Notes: generated by a model from the sequence alone, not told the origin. A DNA stretch of 42,776 bases from Bacillus sp. (in: firmicutes) (GCA_031177865.1 JAPSKD010000009.1:1-42776), one strand, 5' to 3'. Counted from the stretch's first letter, positions 32,079 to 40,162 are shown. Translations and numbers: made by a program.

Positions 32079-34094
32079 TTGAAACACATACATGTATATG
32101 ATTTGAATATGAATTTGGTTGCAATTCTTGAAAAAGCCTATAAAGTCGGCTATGAGCTAGAAACAAATAATATTTGGACTTGTCAATTTACGCTACCATT
32201 AAATGATCCTAAACGCCATGAGGTTACGGTCAAAAGATTCATTGAATTGTGGGACCATGGTAAACGAATCGGCATGTTCATTATCCAGCCGACAAAAACA
32301 GTAAAGAACGAGTCTGATAGATCAATAACCTATAATTGTGAACATGTAATTGGCACCTTACATAGTGAGGTGCTTTTTGGTTACCATCAATTCACGAATT
32401 GGACAACCAGGCAAGTTTTGCAAGCTCTGATCAATATGCAGGAAACAGTACACTGGGAGCTTGGTACAGTAGAGTTTACTCGTTATTTCCACTATGCTTG
32501 GGAGAATGAAGATTCACTGTTAAATGGAATAGTTAGTGTACCAAAGCCTTTTAACGAATCGTATTTATGGACATGGGATGATACAGTTTACCCATTCGTG
32601 TTAAATCTCGTTAAACCTGATGATGAGAAGGTTGATATTATACGGTACGGTAAGAATTTAAAAGGGATTGAGAAAGACGAGGATCCATACGGGATTGTAA
32701 ACAGAATATATCCTCTCGGTTATGGTGAAGGGGTTAACCAGCTGACCATAAAAAAGGTGAATGGCGGTACACCTTACCTTGAAGATGTAGCATCTATAGA
32801 TAAATATGGATTACAACAAAAAATATGGGTGGACAGGCGTTTTGAAAATGCGGCAACATTGAAAGCGAATGGCCAAGCGCTCCTGGATGAAAACAAGGAC
32901 CCTAAAACCACAGTATCTGTGGATTGTATCGATTATGAGCTAATAGATCCATACAAATTGGTAAAATATTGGCCCGCTAAAATTGTGGGAGTCTATGACC
33001 AGGATACTGAAACAAATATTGACTTACGAATAATGAAATTATCTAAATCAGATATCTACGGTAATCCATATGATATTAAGTTTGATCTGGGGAACGTTAG
33101 GGAGGATATCAACACAACAATCTCTGACCTTGAAAAGAAGCAGCTGGTGAATGAGACGTATAGCCAAGGAGCTACAAATATTGATTCTTACACTTTTAAT
33201 GACAATGTTGATGCCAACTATCCAGCAATTATTGAGTTCCCCTTTCCTGATGATATGGTAAACGTGAATGAATCCATATTACGGATTAAAACATCAAATT
33301 TTAGGTCATACAGTAAAGCAGTAAAAGCAGGGGGGGCTGTTATTCAAGAGACCACTACTTCTGCGGGAGGTGGAGCGATTAAAAGTTCAACAACGTCAGC
33401 CGGTGGAGGTGCTATTAAGAGTTCAACAACCTCATCAGGAGGCGGAGTAATTAAAAACTCAACTACCGCTGGTGGTGGAGCGACAATTCAAAGTTCAACA
33501 ACCTCATCGGGAGGGAGCTCCACTTTCACCAGTGGATTTGCAAATCCTGGTTTCTATCTGTATTCCAGTACTCGATTACCTTTAACGGAAGCCGCTTTTG
33601 AAAACCATTACCATGCGTTGGAAGTAAAGGATGAATTAAATCATGCACATACTGTCACAACACCAGCACATAGCCATGATTTTCAAATCCAATTACAAAA
33701 TCACACCCACGCTTTTCAGATTGATCTTGAGCCACACACGCATGGATTTGAATTTGAATTGGAACCACACACACATGGGTTCGAATTCGAATTAGAACCT
33801 CATATTCATGAAATGGAAATAAGTATACCAGCTCATACCCATCCCATTGAATATGGCATTTGGGAATATGAGAGTCTACCATCCAAATTAACAGTTAGGA
33901 TTGATGGAAACCCTGTTACTTTCAATGGATTAGAAGGGGAAATAGATATAATTCCTTATCTAAGAAAGGATTCGGAGGGGAGAATAACAAGGGATTATCA
34001 TACTATTGAAGTTATCCCGGATGACTTAGCCAGAATTGGCTTAATCGTTAGAAATAGATTTTTTGTACAAAGTAGAATCGGTGGTAATTACTAA
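32079..34094 (+). CDS. Tail-associated protein (Tal/prophage endopeptidase tail)
   Basis: The approximately 671-residue protein has an N-terminal gp27/Tal-like domain (IHVYDLNMNLVAILEKAY to about residue 375). A Gly/Ser/Thr repeat stalk follows (about 418-480), then a His-x-His repeat segment (about 509-590) and a beta C-terminal domain. It caps the tail and carries cell-wall contact. TTG 32079 is nine bases after GGAG; TTG 32064 is in frame but overlaps that site. Confidence 0.87.
   Translation: MKHIHVYDLNMNLVAILEKAYKVGYELETNNIWTCQFTLPLNDPKRHEVTVKRFIELWDHGKRIGMFIIQPTKTVKNESDRSITYNCEHVIGTLHSEVLFGYHQFTNWTTRQVLQALINMQETVHWELGTVEFTRYFHYAWENEDSLLNGIVSVPKPFNESYLWTWDDTVYPFVLNLVKPDDEKVDIIRYGKNLKGIEKDEDPYGIVNRIYPLGYGEGVNQLTIKKVNGGTPYLEDVASIDKYGLQQKIWVDRRFENAATLKANGQALLDENKDPKTTVSVDCIDYELIDPYKLVKYWPAKIVGVYDQDTETNIDLRIMKLSKSDIYGNPYDIKFDLGNVREDINTTISDLEKKQLVNETYSQGATNIDSYTFNDNVDANYPAIIEFPFPDDMVNVNESILRIKTSNFRSYSKAVKAGGAVIQETTTSAGGGAIKSSTTSAGGGAIKSSTTSSGGGVIKNSTTAGGGATIQSSTTSSGGSSTFTSGFANPGFYLYSSTRLPLTEAAFENHYHALEVKDELNHAHTVTTPAHSHDFQIQLQNHTHAFQIDLEPHTHGFEFELEPHTHGFEFELEPHIHEMEISIPAHTHPIEYGIWEYESLPSKLTVRIDGNPVTFNGLEGEIDIIPYLRKDSEGRITRDYHTIEVIPDDLARIGLIVRNRFFVQSRIGGNY
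33330..33518 (+). repeat. Tandem GGGxIxSSTTS repeat in Tal
   Basis: About five 11-13-residue units (GGGAIKSSTTSA, GGGAIKSSTTSS, GGGVIKNSTTA, GGGATIQSSTTSS) form a flexible or beta-structured stalk. Confidence 0.8.
33603..33845 (+). repeat. His-x-His repeat segment in Tal
   Basis: HYH, HAH, HSH, then HTH/HIH motifs about every 11 residues (HTHGFEFELEP occurs twice). Similar HxH rows in phage needle and fibre tips bind iron in a trimeric beta structure. Confidence 0.78.
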
Positions 34095-34172
34095 CGTGGT
34101 TATATTCTTTTTTTGGAAACCTTTTGCTAATATATTCTTATATGGATATAACAGGAAGGGGATTCATTCGAG

Positions 34173-34706
34173 ATGAAGAAAGCACTTTTAGCATTAGGTG
34201 GAGTTGTGTTAACTGGAGGGATATTAGGTATGAGCTTCTTAGGTGGTGATACAGATCCCAAAGACACTACAAATACCGGTGAAGGGGAAGAAAGCGTAGA
34301 AGCAGTTAAGAATGAACAGGCTGAAAAAACTACTCTCCCGGTACCAACCTCAAGAACTGTTGATATAGGAAGTAATAAACCTTGGGAATACATGGATGCT
34401 CAAGCCATAATAGAGCAACAAAACAAAGGTGAAGTTATATATTTGTTTGCTGACGCAGAAGCTATAGAAAATAGTATTAGTGGATTCTCTACTTCTGAAC
34501 CAGTAGAAGGTGCCCCAATCACGAAAGAAGATAGTGCCAAGTCTTGGGCAAATTATTTACAAGGGTTTATACAAGGGACAGAAAAATATTATCCAGATAA
34601 AAAAGATTACTTTTTAAAACTTAGTGAAATTAAAGTTGACCTTGAGAATGGGAATTTTAGTGAGATCCCACAAAAAATTGAACAGGCAAAATTATTAAGG
34701 AATTAG
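34173..34706 (+). CDS. Exported or membrane-anchored protein, unknown
   Basis: The 177-residue protein has an N-terminal Lys-Lys then hydrophobic stretch (residues 3-24, Gly-rich), followed by an acidic, Thr-rich linker and a helical domain from about 65 (PWEYMDAQAIIEQQNKGEVI). No lipobox Cys is seen, so it may be secreted or stay anchored. It has 78 bp of upstream AT-rich DNA and its own terminator, suggesting separate expression, perhaps in the lysogen. The family is unknown. Confidence 0.65.
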   Translation: MKKALLALGGVVLTGGILGMSFLGGDTDPKDTTNTGEGEESVEAVKNEQAEKTTLPVPTSRTVDIGSNKPWEYMDAQAIIEQQNKGEVIYLFADAEAIENSISGFSTSEPVEGAPITKEDSAKSWANYLQGFIQGTEKYYPDKKDYFLKLSEIKVDLENGNFSEIPQKIEQAKLLRN

Positions 34707-34732
34707 AGGGCTCAAATTGAGGCCTCTTTTTT
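34706..34732 (+). terminator. Intrinsic terminator
   Basis: GAGGGCTC-AAATT-GAGGCCTC (one mismatch) followed by six T residues after the exported-protein gene. Confidence 0.75.
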
Positions 34733-34791
34733 ATATGGAGGTATTATAGAGATTATCTGGGGGGAAGTGTAAAAAATTGGAGGCGCTCGAC

Positions 34792-35103
34792 ATGGAAAGC
34801 ATCGTACAGGATCATGAGAAGAGGATTTTAGCCCTTGAGCAAAACTACAGTGAAGTTAAAAAGGAAATGACAGCAGTCCAGACTAGCCAGCTTGAGATAA
34901 AAGGTGTACTGCTTAAAGAAGGCCAGGAGCAAAAAGAATTAATCAATAAGCAAAGGGTGGAGCAAGACAAGCTTTTTCAACAGTTGATAGGCCATACCCT
35001 TGGAATTAAGCAAAACAATAACAATAAAAAATGGGAACTAATTCTCGCGGTCCTTGGCGGCGGTGGATTTGTTTATGGAATTATTGAAGCATTTACAAAA
35101 TAG
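34792..35103 (+). CDS. xhlA: XhlA-like lysis accessory protein
   Basis: The 103-residue protein has a long coiled coil (about 5-75) and one C-terminal membrane helix (WELILAVLGGGGFVYGIIEAF), like PBSX XhlA, which cooperates with the holin. ATG 34792 is eight bases after GGAGG. An upstream in-frame TTG overlaps that site. Confidence 0.85.
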   Translation: MESIVQDHEKRILALEQNYSEVKKEMTAVQTSQLEIKGVLLKEGQEQKELINKQRVEQDKLFQQLIGHTLGIKQNNNNKKWELILAVLGGGGFVYGIIEAFTK

Positions 35104-35116
35104 GAGGATATTTGAG

Positions 35117-35359
35117 ATGAAAAAAGACATTTTTACCTTACTGGGCGGCTTTCTGACAGCTGTCCTTTTATTTTTTGGAACAATTGGGGTGTCGTTTGAT
35201 TGGTTTACCCAAGAGAGTATAAATGCATTCGTGTTGGCTGCCTCTGCTGGTGTGGCCTTGTTTATAAACCTGTATGCGATATGGCGCAACACCTATGTAA
35301 GCAAGAAAGCCAAATTGCAGAAGAAAGCATTACAAGCACAAGGATTAATCAAAAAGTAA
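35117..35359 (+). CDS. Phage holin
   Basis: The 80-residue protein has two membrane helices (about 6-25 and 36-56) with a basic C-terminal tail, as in SPP1/phi-LC3-type holins. It would permit amidase access to the wall. ATG 35117 follows GGAGG. A longer frame inside xhlA is not used. Confidence 0.88.
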   Translation: MKKDIFTLLGGFLTAVLLFFGTIGVSFDWFTQESINAFVLAASAGVALFINLYAIWRNTYVSKKAKLQKKALQAQGLIKK

Positions 35360-35384
35360 GCTGCCCTTTCGGGTGGCTTTTTAT
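35360..35384 (+). terminator. Intrinsic terminator after the holin gene
   Basis: GCTGCCC-TTTC-GGGTGGC (wobble pairs) followed by TTTTTATTTT. Confidence 0.78.
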
Positions 35385-35406
35385 TTTATCAAAGGAGAGG
35401 ATAATA

Positions 35407-36381
35407 ATGGCGATTAAAGACCTTCCAAAGTATAAAGATATTCGGGGAACAATCAGGCGGAACGGACGGTACCCATATGTAGGAACGGCCGTTAAGGATA
35501 CTCATGTTATTCATCATTCATTAACACTGCAACACTTGGCAGGATCCAATCCTTATTCGTTCGCCAACACCCATATTGATACAAACGGGTGGCCGGGCTG
35601 CGCTTATGTATATGTCATCATGCCAGACGGTACCATTTATCAAACAGATGACTTGGATCGCAGGCTGTATCACGCAGGGAACACTAATACCCGTTCAATT
35701 GGAACATGTTTGGTCGGTGATTTTCGAAAGGGTAAGGAGAAGCCTACCCAGGTACAAATGGAGTCTTTATATCTCTTAAATGATTATTTGATGAACTGCA
35801 AGGAAGTTCCAAACATGAAGTACGTTAAAGGTCATCAAGAGTGCCCAGGGTACGACTGGAAAAACTGCCCGGGAGACAACTGGAACTACAAAAAGGTAAT
35901 TGATGGGACATTGGTTGCTTCGGATGATTCACCAGTAAAAGTCGTTTCGGCACCTGGGACTTATACAATCCAAGAAGGTGATACTTTCTGGGGCATTGCT
36001 AATCATTTAAAAGGAGTCACTGTTAACGACCTGAAAGCAGCTAATCCAGGAGTAGATCCAACAAAGCTTCGCGTTGGGCAGAAGATTAATCTGGAGAAGG
36101 CCAGTAAAACTACCGCAATGAAACCTGCAGCGAAAGCATCCACAAAGTCTTCAGGTATTAAATCAATTGGCAATATCCAGATAGTGAATGTGAACAGTGC
36201 AGCTATTGTTATGGATAAGCCAGACCGTAACATAGCTAAGAACCTTGGTACTTTGAAAAAAGGTACCAAGATAGCCATCGCCGGCTCAGTGAAAGGAAAG
36301 AACAATCCGGAGGGATATTGGGAGGTTATTTTTAACGGCAAGCGTGCTTATGTATCTGGCCAGTATGGTAAGATGATTTAA
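35407..36381 (+). CDS. N-acetylmuramoyl-L-alanine amidase endolysin
   Basis: The 324-residue lysin has an amidase_2/PGRP domain (about 5-165) with zinc ligands among HVIHH (His33, His36), YHAG (His89), GHQECPG (His143) and Cys154. A LysM domain follows (about 183-227; GTYTIQEGDTFWGIANHL) and a C-terminal SH3-like domain (about 255-324). It cleaves the peptide from the glycan. ATG 35407 follows AGGAGAGGA. Confidence 0.94.
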   Translation: MAIKDLPKYKDIRGTIRRNGRYPYVGTAVKDTHVIHHSLTLQHLAGSNPYSFANTHIDTNGWPGCAYVYVIMPDGTIYQTDDLDRRLYHAGNTNTRSIGTCLVGDFRKGKEKPTQVQMESLYLLNDYLMNCKEVPNMKYVKGHQECPGYDWKNCPGDNWNYKKVIDGTLVASDDSPVKVVSAPGTYTIQEGDTFWGIANHLKGVTVNDLKAANPGVDPTKLRVGQKINLEKASKTTAMKPAAKASTKSSGIKSIGNIQIVNVNSAAIVMDKPDRNIAKNLGTLKKGTKIAIAGSVKGKNNPEGYWEVIFNGKRAYVSGQYGKMI

Positions 36382-36391
36382 AATGAAAAAA

Positions 36392-36425
36392 GGCTGTCCC
36401 TCGTTCAATAAGGGGTAGCCTTTTT
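36392..36425 (+). terminator. Intrinsic terminator after the endolysin gene
   Basis: GGCTGTCCC and GGGGTAGCC arms enclose TCGTTCAATAA and precede a T-run. Related copies occur at 36538-36570 and 36930-36966. Confidence 0.8.
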
Positions 36426-36459
36426 GTGTAGATACAGGAGAGAGAATCCTTAGGATTTT

Positions 36460-36621
36460 GATGCTTCCCAGCGTCTTTAAGATTATATTTAATAAGGACA
36501 AGACTTATTCCGGTGTTTGAGGTAAAAATGAAAAAAAGGCTGTCCCTCGCTCACTAAAAGGGGCAGCTTTACATGTTGGAGTTCAAAATGCGCTTAAGCA
36601 GCACTGATGCTTCCCAGCGTC
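36460..36621. repeat. Diverged duplication of the lysin downstream region
   Basis: TGATGCTTCCCAGCGTC occurs at 36459-36475 and 36605-36621, and the terminator-like GGCTGTCCCTCG occurs at 36392 and 36538, in the same order. So about 145 bp has been duplicated and has diverged. I see no gene in 36427-36860. Confidence 0.7.
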
Positions 36622-36860
36622 ATTTATATAATGTCCTTATTTTAGATAATTATTCCTTAAATGCAAAAAAGCTACCCCATGGGATGGTGGATAGCTCTTT
36701 GCTGATGATAGTTATTTTCTAAAACTTAGGGGGAGATACTTTAAAGCACCTCTTTAGTTATTATGAACATTATAAGCATATTTTTCAAGTGGGTTTAAAA
36801 AACTGCCCTTCTCCTATTCCAGGGAAGGATTTATTGAAGAATAATTCTAATGACAACTAG

Positions 36861-36920
36861 GAAGATTTTTATAAAGGTTATCGTGCTTACATCTTCGGAC
36901 AGTTTGGTAAAATGGTATTA
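36861..36920 (+). pseudogene. Remnant of a second endolysin 3' end
   Basis: The frame encodes EDFYKGYRAYIFGQFGKMV, closely similar to the intact lysin end EVIFNGKRAYVSGQYGKMI, and is followed by the same type of terminator. There is no matching upstream coding sequence. It is a leftover of a duplicated or replaced lysin. Confidence 0.75.
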
Positions 36921-36929
36921 CACAACACA

Positions 36930-36966
36930 AAAAAACGTCCTCGCTCACTAAAAGGGACGTTTTTTT
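36930..36966. terminator. Bidirectional terminator between lysis and ParA operons
   Basis: AAAAAACGTCC and GGGACGTTTTTTT arms with A- and T-runs on both sides stop rightward and leftward transcription. The loop TCGCTCACTAAAA is nearly the same as in the lysin terminator copies. Confidence 0.82.
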
Positions 36967-36983
36967 CGGTTTAAAATGATTCA

Positions 36984-37673
36984 TTAAAAAGTTAATAATT
37001 TTTGATGGGCTGTTTTAGAAAAAGTATTTTCAATAAGTATGCGGTCATACTTGGAGATATTATTATAAGATGTTTTTTCAATGAAAATATTGATTAGACA
37101 AAACGTCTCAGTTATTCTCTGGAGTTCATTATTTAACTTATTTATTTTGTTATTATTAAAGTCTTGATATTTCGATAAAACAAGTGTCTTGGAAAAATTG
37201 TTTTTTTCTTCAACGTGAACAAAATTGCACAAACTTTTATAATCACTTAGCAACTTTGAAATCAGGTCATTAATTGGAGTAGGATTAAAGACTGCTTTAA
37301 CTTTAGCGTTAATATCCCTGACTCCCAATCCTTTTTCAAACTTGCCCTGTTTTAATAAAAGATATCTGTTAAATTGCTCAATGCTTGACCTTAAAGCCAT
37401 TTTTGAAGGTTTTAAGTAATTCATGTTAAAAAGTTCCATTGCCATAACGAGATCCCCAACTGATTCTTGCAGGAACCTGGTTTCGTCAGAGCTAAAATCA
37501 TAAATCTTATTTACCATTAAGTTATAATAGTAAACCTTTTTATATATCCCTTTTATTACATCCATTCGTGCTATTAGAAGGGTATGATCTCTTTTTTCCT
37601 CAACATACTTTTTAAATAACTCGAAATCTTCAATATGGGGATCTACTAAGAACGTTTGCTTAATCGATGTCAT
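36984..37673 (-). CDS. Helical protein of ParA operon, HEPN-like features
   Basis: The 229-residue protein is predicted all-alpha. KMALRSSIEQFNRYLLL (about 91-107) and YKSLCNFVH (145-153) recall HEPN-type folds, but no catalytic RxxxxH is clear. The family is unassigned. Its start overlaps the preceding 132-residue gene by 14 bases, so it is coupled. Terminator at 36930-36966. It could be the effector of the three-gene operon. Confidence 0.7.
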   Translation of the reverse strand: MTSIKQTFLVDPHIEDFELFKKYVEEKRDHTLLIARMDVIKGIYKKVYYYNLMVNKIYDFSSDETRFLQESVGDLVMAMELFNMNYLKPSKMALRSSIEQFNRYLLLKQGKFEKGLGVRDINAKVKAVFNPTPINDLISKLLSDYKSLCNFVHVEEKNNFSKTLVLSKYQDFNNNKINKLNNELQRITETFCLINIFIEKTSYNNISKYDRILIENTFSKTAHQKLLTF

Positions 37674-38058
37674 TGTTTAATACCTTTTTCCAATTTTCTA
37701 TTGAGGTAAGAGTGGAATTACCTTTAGCCTTCTTTTCTATGTCAGTGGTCTGCTCTGTATCTGTGATAAGAGATATTATTTTATCAAATGTCATCTCGAT
37801 TTCTTTAATTGAGAGTGATTCAACTTTTCTTATTAATCGGGATAAAACAAGAGTACGTGATTTGTATACGTATTCTTTAAATTCAGTACTAATGAGGCTA
37901 GAGGTTAGGGCTGGCAAATCCTTATTGTTTTGAGCAACTACATCAGCTAGAATAATTTCAGAAATAACACCATTTAAAATCATTCTTTTTTCAGCTAAGT
38001 TTTTTGACTTCTTACCAGCTAAAACTAATTTAGTCATCTCATTCTTTAATTTGTCCAT
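37660..38058 (-). CDS. Hypothetical helical protein of ParA operon
   Basis: The 132-residue protein is helical and Lys/Glu-rich (MDKLKNEMTKLVLAGKKSKN...). It overlaps the ParA-like gene by 20 bases and the 229-residue gene by 14, indicating tight coupling. A ParB-like partner role is possible by position, but no ParB or ribbon-helix-helix motif is visible. Confidence 0.68.
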   Translation of the reverse strand: MDKLKNEMTKLVLAGKKSKNLAEKRMILNGVISEIILADVVAQNNKDLPALTSSLISTEFKEYVYKSRTLVLSRLIRKVESLSIKEIEMTFDKIISLITDTEQTTDIEKKAKGNSTLTSIENWKKVLNNDID

Positions 38059-38872
38059 ATCCTTCTATCTCCTCAATAAATTCCTGAGTAATTAATTTAA
38101 TTTCGTCGGCAGTTGTTGCCATGTCCAACATGAATGTATCCATCTTGCCCGATGCAATGTATTCAAAATGGTCAACTTTACTTGAAAAGACGTTGATCGA
38201 GGAAGATTGTTTTTTTATTCCTTCTATAATCCTTGATTGGCGGATTAATCTGGGATCAATCATCGTAAATACTATTCCTAAAGGCTTGACTGAAACCCGA
38301 TGCATTCTGTTTACATTCTCCACTACGTGCCTTAACAAATCAATACCTAAGACAGAATAAACGTCAGGCTTGATAGGTGCAAGATAAAAGTCAGATGCAA
38401 TCAGACTTGATGTTGTGAAAAAGGAATATGTGGGTGGACAATCTATTAAAATATAATCATATTCCCTTTCTTTATTAACGGTTGTAATGAAGTCAATTAA
38501 TAAATTCTCCGTCCCTCTTTCACTCGATTCAACTTTTATCAAATCTAGATCTCCGATAACCATGTCGAAGTTGTTAGTTAAGTTTATTATTAAATCTGTC
38601 GGTTCAATTGAATTATCCTCATTAATATCAATCAAACTCTGATTATTTTGAAAAATTTGCAAGACAGTTTTTTTTTCTTTTTTGAAAAGAAGGTATTGTT
38701 GTGAGCTAAAGTATTTTTCCATCAATGACTGGGTTGCATTAAATTGTGGGTCCATATCGATTAGAAGGACCCTTTTATCGAAACTTTTCACCAAGGTATA
38801 GGCAACATTAATGCATAATGTTGTTTTACCTACGCCGCCTTTCATATTTAAAAATGAGATTACTTTACTCAT
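38039..38872 (-). CDS. ParA/Soj-family ATPase
   Basis: The 277-residue protein has a deviant Walker A KGGVGKTT (11-18), LLIDMDPQFNATQSL, and YDYILIDCPPTYS with later PIKPDVYSVLG. ParA ATPases bind DNA and a partner to position cargo. No parS-like repeat or ParB is evident, and the prophage is integrated, so partition is not the obvious role. ATG follows GGGGGAT. The promoter lies at 38904-38933. Confidence 0.93.
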   Translation of the reverse strand: MSKVISFLNMKGGVGKTTLCINVAYTLVKSFDKRVLLIDMDPQFNATQSLMEKYFSSQQYLLFKKEKKTVLQIFQNNQSLIDINEDNSIEPTDLIINLTNNFDMVIGDLDLIKVESSERGTENLLIDFITTVNKEREYDYILIDCPPTYSFFTTSSLIASDFYLAPIKPDVYSVLGIDLLRHVVENVNRMHRVSVKPLGIVFTMIDPRLIRQSRIIEGIKKQSSSINVFSSKVDHFEYIASGKMDTFMLDMATTADEIKLITQEFIEEIEGYGQIKE

Positions 38873-38903
38873 ATTCAGATCCCCCGATAAAAAATATATT
38901 TAT

Positions 38904-38961
38904 ATAATAGTAAAATATCACTAATGGTTCCAAGATGCTTTATGTTCGACAAAAATAGACA
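38904..38961 (-). promoter_or_regulatory. ParA operon promoter with tandem 0A-box-like motifs
   Basis: On the minus strand TTGGAA (38933-38928), 18 bp, TATTAT (38909-38904). Eleven bases upstream of the -35 is TGTCGAA (38951-38945), and another TGTC lies exactly 10 bp further upstream (38961-38958). Two boxes at one helical turn resemble Spo0A-bound promoters. Confidence 0.5.
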
Positions 38962-38974
38962 AAAAGAAAAAAAT

Positions 38975-39053
38975 GCTTTGAAACTTTTCCATCAACATTC
39001 ACTTCAATTAATCCATCATAATTAACTTCTCTTTTTATAACCTGCTACGAGTC
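38975..39053 (-). pseudogene. Fragment of a paralogue of the 72-aa gene
   Basis: Minus-strand reading gives QVIKREVNYDGLIEVNVDGK, similar to QIKSEVYYEGLIEVIVDGD of the intact gene at 39520-39738. It has no start or stop context. It lies between the ParA operon and the transposase-like gene. Confidence 0.65.
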
Positions 39054-39079
39054 AAATTCATTAGATGGTTTCAAGCTAT

Positions 39080-39478
39080 TCAAGATGTAAGGCTTGTTCT
39101 TTGAATTTGAACCATGTGTTCAAACTTAATCTTATCCGTTGAAATGATAAACTTGGTATCCCACAGGCTATCACCATGATTTATTTTAGATTCAGGGAAT
39201 TCTTTATACAAAAACCTAGTTGATCCCCCTTTAAGGGCCTTAACTATGTTCGGGATAAAATGAGTCGTTTGGCAGTCAATTGTAAATATGACACTCATAT
39301 TGTGGAACTCCATTTCAACGATCTTAAATTCATGTCGTAAGGCAACCTTATTAAAATAATTTTTAATAAATTGAACCTCATGATCTAAGAGCGGAAAGTC
39401 GCTTTGGGTAAAAAAAGCAATATGATATTGAAGAAAGCATTGATTGTATTTATTTTCATGTAACCTTGGTCTACCCAT
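39080..39478 (-). CDS. IS200/TnpA-like protein lacking catalytic residues
   Basis: The 132-residue protein follows the Y1 transposase pattern: QYHIAFFTQ near the start, then IVEMEF, IVKALKGGSTRFLYKEFPE and LWDTKFIIST. By eye the HUH motif (DHVH in active TnpA) is replaced by residues in FHNMSVIF, and no Tyr is in the catalytic helix (EHMVQIQ). So it should not transpose and may be a domesticated DNA-binding protein. ATG 39478 follows AAAGG. Confidence 0.7.
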   Translation of the reverse strand: MGRPRLHENKYNQCFLQYHIAFFTQSDFPLLDHEVQFIKNYFNKVALRHEFKIVEMEFHNMSVIFTIDCQTTHFIPNIVKALKGGSTRFLYKEFPESKINHGDSLWDTKFIISTDKIKFEHMVQIQRTSLTS

Positions 39479-39519
39479 ATCTATTTCAAACCTTTCTTAG
39501 AAACAAGCACTTCGTCTAT

Positions 39520-39738
39520 CTAGGAGAGGGCTTTTTCCATTTCTCGAACCAGTTCAGTTATGTCTTGATCTCCATCCACAATCACTTCAATTAATCCCTC
39601 ATAATACACTTCACTTTTTATCTGCTTCAGCCATTCAAAAGCTACTTCTTCCGGCTTTCTTCTCTTTAATAGGAAGGTGCCTCCTTGAGTAACGATCCCA
39701 GCTGGCGAGTTGTATCTAATCTTGATGGTTACTTGCAT
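39520..39738 (-). CDS. Hypothetical protein (72 aa)
   Basis: Alpha/beta protein MQVTIKIRYNSPAGIVTQGG... ending with a Glu-rich helix. No family is recognised. The start overlaps the upstream HTH gene, so it is coupled. A partial, decayed second copy lies at 38975-39053. Confidence 0.65.
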   Translation of the reverse strand: MQVTIKIRYNSPAGIVTQGGTFLLKRRKPEEVAFEWLKQIKSEVYYEGLIEVIVDGDQDITELVREMEKALS

Positions 39739-39943
39739 TATCCTCTTCCTCCACTAAATGGCCCCATATATCCTCTACTGATTTGTTTAATACCTTTGCA
39801 ATCCTCAATGCAGCTTGCACGGTCGGTACAGACTTTCCGGTTACGATCAGGCTGAAGGCACTTCTTGAAATACCAGCCTTCTCAGCGACAAAGCCTTTTT
39901 TTAACCCTAATTCTTTAATGATCCGTTCTAGTTTAGTCTCCAT
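39716..39943 (-). CDS. XRE-family regulator
   Basis: A 75-residue single HTH protein (KKGFVAEKAGISRSAFSLIV). It may control the minus-strand genes and the divergent FtsK-like operon, since operator-like repeats lie between them. ATG 39943 follows AGGTGAT. Confidence 0.85.
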   Translation of the reverse strand: METKLERIIKELGLKKGFVAEKAGISRSAFSLIVTGKSVPTVQAALRIAKVLNKSVEDIWGHLVEEEDNASNHQD

Positions 39944-39980
39944 ATTATCACCTGTGTCTAATATTCCACAAAAAAATGTC

Positions 39981-40012
39981 TTGTCCTTTAAAAAATTTTA
40001 GTTATAGGACAA
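39981..40012. promoter_or_regulatory. Inverted TTGTCCT/AGGACAA repeat
   Basis: TTGTCCT (39981-39987) and AGGACAA (40006-40012) form inverted half-sites 18 bp apart in the divergent region, a likely operator of the adjacent HTH protein. Confidence 0.5.
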
Positions 40013-40162
40013 AATTTCCGCTCAATATACATTTACCAATACATGATCAAGTTCACATAAGCCTTCATTTTGAAATGCGCTATACGAAAAGGATCATGTT
40101 CTTGTACCATTCAGCTTTACCAAGGGATGGGGCCAAATATCAAAATGCGGTTTTCCAAGAAC

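Noticed and set aside
39080-39478. Active IS200/IS605 insertion sequence
   Set aside because: Catalytic HUH and Tyr appear lost, and there is no TnpB or visible subterminal hairpin pair.
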